A stretch of DNA of 64,000 bases from Prochilodus magdalenae. Its lineage: Eukaryota; Chordata; Actinopteri; Characiformes; Prochilodontidae. Shown in pieces: positions 57,901 to 64,000 of this stretch. The stretch is taken from assembly GCA_024036415.1 (NCBI GenBank), contig JAMWET010000489.1, positions 62,501-126,500 on the forward strand, written 5' to 3'. A model generated the notes under the pieces. The model was not told where the DNA came from. It saw only the letters and a program-made list of their open reading frames with translations, and did no database searches. Both the position numbers and the translations under genes were made by a program. Within the stretch, counting starts at the first letter, position 1. Every line of letters begins with the position of its first letter.

Positions 57901-60900
57901 CTGTGAACAATTTCTCAACATTTGAAAAAGATCAAACTCTAGAGTTTCTAACTGTGATGGACTGATGAGAACAGACTTTATGGGAACATAAGATGATGCT
58001 CAAAGTTTTTTCCTTGTTTATTCTCGCTATCCAAAGATTTCTTCTTGGCTTGTTCAGCTCATAAGTCTCTTTCCCATCATGACATCGGACAGCCAGGATG
58101 CTACAAGAGCTTACACGGTTTTGTTTACTGTTGCTGTTGCTGAGCCACACAGAACACCATGCTTACAGTGTACAAACACTGTGTTGACCAGTGGTAAGCA
58201 TGTCATGAGTATGGCAGCGGTGCCAAGTGTGACGCCAAACGCCATCCGTGTTAACTTTCCTGAGAAGCCAAGTAAAGAGCATTACAGTAATCATCTTGGC
58301 TGTTTTACGAGACACTCTGCGTCACTCTGGGCCATTAAAGGCAGATCCACGATTTTACTTAAACCATGATGAAAAGCTACTTTAGTGATTGTGTTTAAAT
58401 GCAGGAGATTACACCCACTTCGGGTTTGTATATAAAGCAGAAGTTCCTCAAAAAGTAGCTTCTTCTGAACTTTAGTACCAAGAATTAGTGTAGCTGTAAG
58501 AACTCTGACCTCCGCTGAGGAAACTGGTAAACCTCCCAGAGCCTTGATTTTCTTTAGGAATGGAAACTTGCTGGACAACTTTCTAAAATAAACTTCAAGA
58601 TTTATCTAATGGATCCTTAATAAAGCGTTTCGGACAGTTTGTGGAACATAAAAAAAATATTCCCTTCAACTAAAAACGTGGAGCGAATGTTGAGTCTGGC
58701 AGAGTCTCATCTAAACACTGGTGAAACATGCTACTCCACTCCAAGTGCCTTAAGTTTTTAGGAATTGAAGGAATCTCCCTGTTCCCATAGCAGCTACTCT
58801 GTAGCTATATAAGGGAGTGCGAACCTCGTGTGAAGTGTCAGACGAATGAGCAACCCAGATAAGCTCTGACAGGGCTAGTGCTTTCCCATGAGCCACATGA
58901 GTCAGGTTTCCTGTGTGACGGCCTCTCATTCCAGATAAGAGTTTACTCATTTAGCTCAACACATACAAAGAAGACATCGAGTCACTGGGGGCTGATCATT
59001 CACATAGTGCCAAACCTGTCTGTGCCTACATTCCTCACTTCAGTGAGCAACAGCTATGATAAACCACACAAGGGCAACAGCTAACCACTGAATAATCTCA
59101 ATTAATGCGAGAGTCGGTCCATCTGAAGCTTTGGAGCCAAGTCATGAGGTTAGCGAGAGTTCACCGAGAGGACGTCCTGTCTTCCCCTGCAGATTTTATT
59201 ATTAATGGAATTACTTCTGAATTTATACATCACTGCAATATAATGACTTGACGGGATTCTGCACAAGATGATGCACCATCCACATAATACCTGCTCTGTG
59301 GTGGTTCCTGTGGGGGTCCTGACCACTGAAGAACAAGTGAGAGAAACAGATGGACTACCTCTCTAAGGGGCTCTTAGTGGTCAGACCGAAAACGTTCCAT
59401 AATGCAGTGCATTAAGCTGATATTACCTTTCTGGAGTGGGCGGAGGGGCGTGAGAGCCGTCTTGTGGGCTAAGGTTGTCGTGCATCCTCCCTGCGGTTCC
59501 ACCTTTCCCTCCGTGGGTCTGTAGGAGTGTTAAATACCACATCCATAAGAAAACATCATACAAGGAGTCCACTGGGCAGCCAAGATCTAAAAAGCTTAGG
59601 TACACCAACCTTGTATCTACTATTTGGCCATTTTATCAGAAACACCTGTTTCTGTAACTATACAAGTAAACTCACTATAGTGCACAACGTATCAGCCCCT
59701 ACATCCATCAATCATCATACATCAATCGACATCTGTGGTATTGACAGTTTTTTTTTTTTTAATGTAGATTAACCAGTAAAATGGCCATTAAATCCAAGTA
59801 GCTGGTTGGTGTACCAAATAAACCGGCAACTCAGACTGTATAACATGCTGCAAAACATTCTGGACGAGCAAGTTTGGAGTCCCCCATCGATTCACAATGA
59901 TTCAACCAAAATAATTAGTCAGCACCATCACCATGATTCATGATAGGTAATTCACCATTATTGTCCCGCTGGCATACCATGAGCAGCCCGTTAGCACGTT
60001 AGTAAAAAAACACACATTTAAACACACAAAAAACAAAAAAACATTACTTTCCATTAGCCACCCCTTCCCCAAAACAAATTCTATGATAAAATATAATAAA
60101 CAATTATAATAAATCTGCAAATAATTGTACACGATTTCTTAAATGTCTATTTCATTAATATACAGAGTTATCTTCACTAAAACTAAATATGCAAAACAAA
60201 ATATATATATATTTTTTTAAATCTGAAATTGCTGAGAAAAAAAAAAAAAAAACTTTATCATTACTGACTCCAGCACACCAAAACTGATGCAGATAAACCC
60301 CAAGTTCAGATTAATGACTCACTGATTGTCAGTACTGATGATCACTGACAACTTTAGTGATTATGTACAGTTATGTTAGAGACAGAACCGGGAAAAACAA
60401 TTAGAACATTCAGCACAATTAAAGAAGTGTTTTTTTCATGTTAATGTGCACAGGACGAAGGAGTTAACAGCTGTCTGCAATGGATAAGAATCCTTTGGAG
60501 CAACAGTCTGCCATGAAAAAAAAAGCTGCAGTAGAACAGCGCAGTATTCCTTTATTAAAACCAACATGATGGAGGAAAAAGGGTCAAACAAAGGTCGCCA
60601 AGCTGCATATCAAGGGTGGGCTGCTTAAGTATCATCATGTTGGAGCATGTACCACCACTATAACCCCAGTATGCACATGGTTTTGAGTCACCAAGAGTCA
60701 AAGTGCAGGTGCATGGCAAAGTTTAATTAGCAAACTTGTGATTAGTTAATCACGCCTTAAGGTATTACCAATCAAAAAGGCTCAAACAGCCTTATGTGTA
60801 ATTCAGTGGATGACATGTACATCAAGCCATTAAGAGTGGTTTGTTCTTTGGCATCCAGTGGTCACCACACTCACGTGTCTTTATTTAGGTACTGTTTATT

Positions 60901-63900
60901 GTCCTCTACATGTACCCCTCTGTCATCAAAGTGTTCATTTATTTATTTATTTATTTAGTTTTGGCCAAAACCCCTTTAAAGCATAAAACAGATTTATGTG
61001 AAACATAATGACAATGCTTGCAATTTAACCAAAACTTTAAATGTAATTAGTTTCTATGAACTAATTTCCAAGAATGTTTTTTTGCACAAGGAGGACAGAT
61101 TGTCCACATGTCTGAGACATTGTTCTCAAACTACCATACAACTTATTTTTTATGGGACCTTAAACTTTTCAGACGTCTGGATCCTTTCACCATCACTGTG
61201 AACAGCTCATACTTAATCATTTCTAGAACACGGCATTTCAAACCAAACCACTCTGCATGAGTTTGTTTACATCTTAATTTAATTATCCACAAATTTCCAG
61301 AAAAAGGACCAATTGCCCTGTTTTTACAGCCCCTCACAACAATACATTACGGTGTGTCACGAAGTTATACCCTTGCCATATCACCCACACTTTCTCTTGT
61401 TTACTCAAACACAATGAGACTCAAGATGATTTGCTTGGCTTTAGTTAGCACAGTTTGATTTCTCTCTGAAGAGTGCGGGAGAGAAAGCTCCCCTCCCGTC
61501 CACTGATTCGCAGTGCGTTTATCCATCCTTCCCAAGCAGGCCGCAGGCCACCTGAAAGACTTCCGTAACGATACAAGACCTGAAAGGGGTTTGTGGGGTT
61601 TAAGGGAAAAGTCCAGCTCTCCACATCCTCCATTTCTGCACTTTTAACCACCAAGCAGTTACGTACAAAGCCTAGCCGATGTCTGCGTCTGGGACACTTG
61701 CGATAATGCACATGGCCCTAAGTAAGCCAGAGAAGGACATGTATGACTGATATCAATGATTATTGCATTTAGTGTATTCTGGAATGTCTGGAGGGAAAAG
61801 AGAGACTAACTGCTTATTTAATCAGGGCACCGATTAAACTGGACAAGACTGAACTTACATGGGAGACAATGGACTCTCCTATATGCTAAGGAAAATAGGA
61901 AAAAGCACAGCAAATGGGAAAAATGCATTTACACACCAGGTTAGCCACTTTATTATTCTGCTATGGTTCATTTTTTGTTCAATTACTGATGAAAATGTTT
62001 AAAGTAATGGTTTGGTGATATACTTTCCACCCACTACAAATTAGAACCCAAATTTTGCCCTTTATAGGTTTAGAACTGGAGAGCCCAGCACTGCTAACCA
62101 AACTGTGTCTCAACAGCATCTTTAAAAATACACCAGTAAACCTTCATCCAACTCACCCTGAAAGGATTATGACAATACCAGTCAGAAATACAAAGGAGTC
62201 TGACTCAGTATACTGAGCTGTGAACTCAACCATCTTAGGTCTGTATGACCTTAATGAAGACCTGGGCAGTTTGAGCTGGCAGAAAAGTGGACTATTTTAA
62301 TTTTGACTCGTTTGGGTGACTACCTAGTTTTAGCGTTTGTCAGTAATGTTAACCTTGCTAGACCTTGGTTCTAAACTACAGACAATGTGCACGACCGCCT
62401 TGGCTGACGCACTCTGGTGGAGACGGGAAACTGGGAAAATCAGAATTGGTGTCAAAACTATTTCTTTGAAGAGATTAAATGAAACATGACCAAAGGAAAA
62501 AGTAAGGTGGAACGGCTGAAGATCTGAGTTCACTTTACCTGCAGCCCTGTAGAAGCGTTGGGTCCTGACGTCACCAACTCTGACACATCATCTAACGAAC
62601 GGGACAGTGACATCCTACAAAGGAGAAAGGATTTCTTTTATCTCTAATTTTTAATTATTCAGGCTGATTAACAGGCCAGTGTTTACTAATAGCAATAATA
62701 GCATATAATTTTGAGCAATACTCAGCGTATACGTTTGTAATTTAATTGAATTGTCACAGGTAAATCACAGCAAAACAGAAATAAAGCTGCAATGATTAAG
62801 AACAGGGCTAATATCACACAAACTACAATCATCATCATCAAAAGAACAGTTGCACAAATAGCTACACCCAAAACGAATCAACTGACAGGAATGAAACTTG
62901 GTGGGTAGGACTGATATCGGCTGCTCACACCTCACATTTGTTGTAAGCAAGAATGGGCCTTGTTGCTGTACCTAAATGACCCAACAGCCACGTTTGGGGA
63001 CATTCAGTAAACAGTGATGAGTCATCCTGTTATGTCGTACCAGACTGTCATGGAGTGACTCAGAATGGCAGCAGGTCATCTTTGACGAGTCCCGCTTTTA
63101 GGAGACCTTATAAATTAATTAATGATGAAGGCTTCCTTCTGGGTGCCGCCGTTCTTTTGATGGTACATACACTTTAAATTTAATAATGTTTTTAACACAT
63201 TAATTCATAAACTGAAGGTGAGTACTTATTAAACCAGAAACGACAGATTATGGGATAATCAAGAAGTGCAGCACAAATGTAGAGGTCTTACTGTTGTAAC
63301 TTTGACCTCCTGTCCTCCAGCTTTTGGGGGCCAGGTGAGGAGATCTCTGGGTGGGTGTTGCTCCTCTGTGCCTTGCTTTTGTTGGTGAGGTCCTTAGCAG
63401 TACTTGAAGGTTCACCATGGCCATTTCTATCATGCCTGGACCCTGGGACATCCAAGGATAAGGTGGTGGGCCGGACCGGGGCTGGAGTGACCTGCTTGGC
63501 CTCTCTTGCAGCTTTCTCAGCTTCATTCTTGGCTTCTTTTTTAGCCTTTTCTCCCTCATCTTTAGCCTCTTTCACAGCTTTTTCTCCTTCAACTTTGGCC
63601 TCCTTTGTGGCCTTTTCTTCCTCATCCTTAACTTCCTTTTTGGCTTTCTCTTCCTCATCTTTAGCCTCTTTTTTAGGTTTCTCAGGGGTGGCTTTATGCA
63701 CTTCTCCCTTGGGCTCCTTTTTAGCCTTTTCGCCCTCATCCTTGGGTTCTTTCTTTGTCTTCTCGCCCTTCCAGGCTACAAACAGGTACTGGTCCAGCTC
63801 TTTGCTGTTGGATCGCTCGTTTTGCCTGCTTTCAGGCCCAGTGGGGCTTTTCTGCAATGATTCTTCTCTGCTAAGAGAAGCAGCCCGCTCTATCTCCCGC

Positions 63901-64000
63901 TGGCTGTGCTCCAAACCTCGCTGCCGTCTGAGCTCCCTCTTCTCCTGGCTTCTGGATGAGGGGAGTTTGGCCAGCGAAGGTGTTTTAGGCTTCATTTGCT
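42509..64000 (-). CDS. myo9b: Myo9b, unconventional myosin-IXb, C-terminal 1024 residues (19 exons; 5' part outside window)
   Basis: Class IX myosins are single-headed actin motors whose tail carries a C1 zinc finger and a RhoGAP domain that switches off RhoA. The window holds the tail only. Nineteen exons join in one frame with GT-AG introns (3077 coding bases). Counting from the first full codon, residues 1-236 are charged with an 11-residue repeat, about 501-549 form a complete C1 domain (H-X12-C-X2-C-X12-C-X2-C-X4-H-X2-C-X7-C), about 566-750 a RhoGAP domain with arginine finger R603, and 785-1024 a tail with acidic and Pro/Ser-rich parts. The RhoGAP and later tail resemble human MYO9B as I recall it, and the neighbour use1 supports MYO9B over MYO9A. 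Motor and IQ motifs must lie beyond 64000. Small extra exons in the large introns cannot be ruled out. Confidence 0.93.
43250..43345. repeat. CCACCCCCTGGTG short tandem
   Basis: Three or four imperfect copies of tgccaccccctggtggc-like sequence within a myo9b intron. Confidence 0.75.
43560..43735. repeat. 30-35 bp minisatellite in last myo9b intron
   Basis: Five or so imperfect copies containing ggaacagtgttggtgatgga and taaaggaatgaa. Weaker copies extend down to about 43440. Confidence 0.85.
44270..44420 (-). repeat. Dispersed repeat C, fragment
   Basis: On the minus strand carries gaggaaaaactccct and agcagctttacaaagaatct, like 32420-32700. Confidence 0.6.
44700..45065. repeat. Dispersed element B, longer copy
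   Basis: Contains gaggaattccactaatttgt, accaccagtgaacctacatg and gtctggttccattcaccacc in order, which suggests a near-complete element of about 360 bp. Partial copies elsewhere carry subsets of these. Confidence 0.6.
45432..45559 (-). CDS. myo9b: myo9b exon, Ser/Asp-rich tail
   Basis: Reads [20 protein letters not shown] then [20 protein letters not shown], matching the DEENLDSETSASTES block of the human protein as I recall it. Donor GTCAGT. Confidence 0.92.
45580..47228. other. myo9b intron, no other gene seen
   Basis: AT-rich intron between exons at 45432 and 47229. Open frames at 45776-46135 and 46111-46370 (minus) look possibly transposon-derived but were not classified. Confidence 0.45.
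47229..47344 (-). CDS. myo9b: myo9b exon, acidic tail
   Basis: Reads [20 protein letters not shown] then [16 protein letters not shown]. The ERI.SIK.EK block is conserved in MYO9B. Donor GTACGT. Confidence 0.9.
47345..49167. other. myo9b intron, no other gene seen
   Basis: AT-rich intron sequence. No convincing additional exon; phases of the flanking exons agree without one. Confidence 0.5.
49168..49215 (-). CDS. myo9b: myo9b small exon, 16 residues
   Basis: 48 bases, [16 protein letters not shown], comparable with the human WPLKLGFSSPYEGVL block as I recall it. Acceptor ...tctgtag, donor GTATGT. A multiple of three, so it could be skipped. Confidence 0.82.
49424..49650 (-). mobile_element. 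tRNA-derived SINE, copy 2
   Basis: Minus-strand tRNA-like head with an A box (ggtgtagctcagtggataag) and a B box (tggggttcaaatcccagtct), ending in a tail with cattta-type repeats. A 21-bp duplication of the head (gagctacaccaaccacat) occurs at its 5' side. Confidence 0.85.
50180..50303 (-). CDS. myo9b: myo9b exon, post-RhoGAP helix
   Basis: Reads [20 protein letters not shown] then [20 protein letters not shown], predicted helical and coiled-coil-like. Donor GTGAGC. Confidence 0.93.
50685..50816 (-). CDS. myo9b: myo9b exon, RhoGAP end
   Basis: Reads [20 protein letters not shown] then SMKDVAKTT. The NRM(T/S)..SLAIVFAP(C) block is the conserved C-terminal part of RhoGAP domains with the Asn that helps bind Rho. 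Donor GTACGT. Confidence 0.96.
51110..51370 (+). mobile_element. tRNA-derived SINE, second family, copy 1
   Basis: Head with B box ggtcgccggttcgattcccc followed by gaggtgcccttgagcaagg and ctgccccctagtgtgtgg. Inserted in the myo9b intron between 50816 and 51971. Confidence 0.8.
51430..51735 (+). mobile_element. tRNA-derived SINE, second family, copy 2
   Basis: Same layout as the copy 320 bp upstream: ggttgctggttcgattccct, then gcccttgagcaaggcacctt, gttcactagtgagtgtgttt and tttccccactgtgggatcaa near its tail. The middle has a cgctcgaggagctcagtgag insertion not seen in the sister copy. Confidence 0.82.
51971..52076 (-). CDS. myo9b: myo9b exon, RhoGAP
   Basis: Reads [20 protein letters not shown] then [14 protein letters not shown], matching the helix of RhoGAP domains before the conserved Asn. 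Donor GTAGAT is weak. Confidence 0.94.
52320..52448 (-). CDS. myo9b: myo9b exon, RhoGAP core
   Basis: Reads [20 protein letters not shown] then [15 protein letters not shown]. The [10 protein letters not shown] motif is the RhoGAP signature. Acceptor ...gcttccag, donor GTGAGC. Confidence 0.96.
52660..52830. repeat. Dispersed element B, fragment
   Basis: Has ggtggtgatgggaaccagct, aaccaccagtgaacctacac and catcttctgagctttt in a myo9b intron. Confidence 0.6.
53032..53224 (-). CDS. myo9b: myo9b exon, RhoGAP start with arginine finger
   Basis: Reads [20 protein letters not shown] then [20 protein letters not shown]. The Arg of GIYRKSG is the catalytic arginine finger of RhoGAP domains and is present. 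Donor GTAAAT. Confidence 0.96.
53440..53985. repeat. Dispersed element A, copy 4
   Basis: The right part (53680-53945) matches copy 1 in the plus orientation. The left part (53455-53585) matches it in inverted form, so this copy is itself an imperfect inverted repeat. Between them is a short ggacag(c/t)-based tandem at the place where copy 1 has its minisatellite. Confidence 0.82.
54324..54397 (-). CDS. myo9b: myo9b exon, C1 domain second half
   Basis: Reads [20 protein letters not shown] after a split Cys, completing all eight zinc ligands. Acceptor ...gttttag, donor GTAAGA. Confidence 0.94.
54846..54957 (-). CDS. myo9b: myo9b exon, C1 domain first half
   Basis: Reads [20 protein letters not shown] and [17 protein letters not shown]. 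It supplies the first zinc-binding His and the first three Cys of the C1 finger. Donor GTGAGT. Confidence 0.94.
55053..55094 (-). CDS. myo9b: myo9b exon, 14-residue basic linker
   Basis: 42 bases encoding [14 protein letters not shown]. Being a multiple of three it could be skipped without frame loss. The RKKRRKK run resembles a nuclear-localisation or phosphoinositide-binding stretch (inference). Confidence 0.85.
55343..55513 (-). CDS. myo9b: myo9b exon
   Basis: 57 codons: [20 protein letters not shown], then [20 protein letters not shown]. Acceptor ...tcctgcag, donor GTAATA. Precedes the basic linker to the C1 domain. Confidence 0.93.
55912..56019 (-). CDS. myo9b: myo9b exon
   Basis: 36 codons: [20 protein letters not shown] then [16 protein letters not shown]. 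Typical class IX sequence. Donor GTAAGT, acceptor ...tgggcag. Confidence 0.93.
56261..56436 (-). CDS. myo9b: myo9b exon, pre-C1 conserved block
   Basis: Contains [20 protein letters not shown] and [18 protein letters not shown], blocks I recognise from class IX myosin tails. Frame to the next exon requires a donor reading CAG|GTCCCA, which is weak past the GT. Confidence 0.9.
56825..56934 (-). CDS. myo9b: myo9b exon, basic helix
   Basis: Reads [20 protein letters not shown] after a split Arg codon. FLRKILKKR is a basic amphipathic stretch that resembles the family. Donor GTAACA. Confidence 0.87.
56975..57192 (-). mobile_element. tRNA-derived SINE, copy 3
   Basis: Minus-strand head with a decayed B box (tatttgaaccccagcctccc on plus) and end gagctacaccaaccacca; tail near 56975 with tttacatttatgg. 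Confidence 0.75.
57193..59426. other. myo9b intron, no other gene seen
   Basis: Intron between exons at 56825 and 59427. It ends near a short fragment of dispersed element A (about 59268-59360, cataatacctgctctgtggt). Open frames here show no domain. Confidence 0.5.
59427..59518 (-). CDS. myo9b: myo9b exon, Gly/Pro-rich
   Basis: Phase 0 start, [20 protein letters not shown] then [10 protein letters not shown] and a split Arg codon. Acceptor ...ctcctacag, donor GTAATA. Phase-compatible with both neighbours. Confidence 0.8.
59519..62538. other. myo9b intron, no other gene seen
   Basis: Large AT-rich intron. The minus frame 61445-61711 is open for 88 codons but lacks splice context or family resemblance. 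A dispersed element B fragment (gacgtctggatcctttcacc) lies at about 61165-61290. Confidence 0.5.
62539..62614 (-). CDS. myo9b: myo9b exon, Ser-rich
   Basis: Completes a split Gln codon then [20 protein letters not shown] and STGLQ. Acceptor ...tttgtag, donor GTAAAG. RSLDDVS is a possible basophilic-kinase phosphosite (inference). Confidence 0.85.
62850..63110 (+). pseudogene. Tc1-like remnant, copy 3 (5' part only)
   Basis: Parallels 10970-11285: gacaggaatgaaacttggtg, gaatgggccttgttgctgta, cagactgtcatggagtgact and cgagtcccgcttt occur in the same order, with deletions between blocks. It stops just after the catalytic DESRF-coding block. Confidence 0.65.
63292..64000 (-). CDS. myo9b: myo9b exon with Lys/Glu 11-mer repeat (5' end beyond window)
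   Basis: Open throughout and continues past 64000. Starts in view with [20 protein letters not shown], an Arg/Glu-rich helix-like stretch ([15 protein letters not shown]), then tandem 11-residue units such as [11 protein letters not shown], and ends EDRRSKLQQ across the donor GTAAGA. The ATG at 63995 is internal, not a start. Confidence 0.9.
63491..63770 (-). repeat. 33-bp tandem repeat inside the myo9b coding sequence
   Basis: Five or six clear 33-bp units (63500-63690) plus decayed ones up to 63770, each encoding [15 protein letters not shown] 11-mers. Because the period is a multiple of three, copy number can change without breaking the frame. Confidence 0.88.

Noticed and set aside
61445..61711. 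88-codon minus-strand frame as an extra myo9b exon
   Set aside because: No good splice sites at its edges, and the flanking exons already join in phase without it.

Overview
This window is vertebrate nuclear DNA, almost certainly from a teleost fish. It has short coding exons split by GT-AG introns, CpG-rich promoter sequence, Tc1/mariner elements, an L2-type LINE tail, tRNA-derived SINEs and many micro- and minisatellites. Some repeat families look otophysan (characin/catfish type), but that is only an impression. No prokaryotic gene, operon or CRISPR array is present.

Layout. 1-6425: a 34-bp satellite, an AT-rich gap and a 2-kb purine-rich block. 6426-16700: repeats, minisatellites and Tc1-derived debris with no recognised gene. 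16717-16807 (minus): one probable first coding exon with a signal peptide, inside a GC/CpG-rich stretch (16700-18060). 18061-30700: transposon remnants and minisatellites. 30794-37149 (minus): complete use1 gene, 8 exons, 263 residues, an ER/Golgi Qc-SNARE. 37150-42508: SINE, Tc1-derived and LINE insertions and probable myo9b 3' UTR. 42509-64000 (minus, running off the window): 19 exons for the C-terminal 1024 residues of the unconventional myosin Myo9b (charged repeat region, C1 zinc finger, RhoGAP domain, C-terminal tail).

Genes together. myo9b lies directly upstream of use1 on the same strand, as MYO9B and USE1 do on human chromosome 19p13.11. The synteny supports calling the myosin MYO9B rather than MYO9A. 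The products are not known to work together: Myo9b is a RhoA-inactivating motor and Use1 a membrane-fusion SNARE.

Most noteworthy: an 11-residue Lys/Glu repeat encoded by a 33-bp tandem repeat in myo9b; a use1 intron that is almost entirely one polypyrimidine microsatellite; a dispersed element family in which the same internal site carries different tandem repeats in different copies; and an internally shortened Tc1-derived family. Exon limits come from reading frame, splice sites and remembered family resemblance, not from transcripts or searches.
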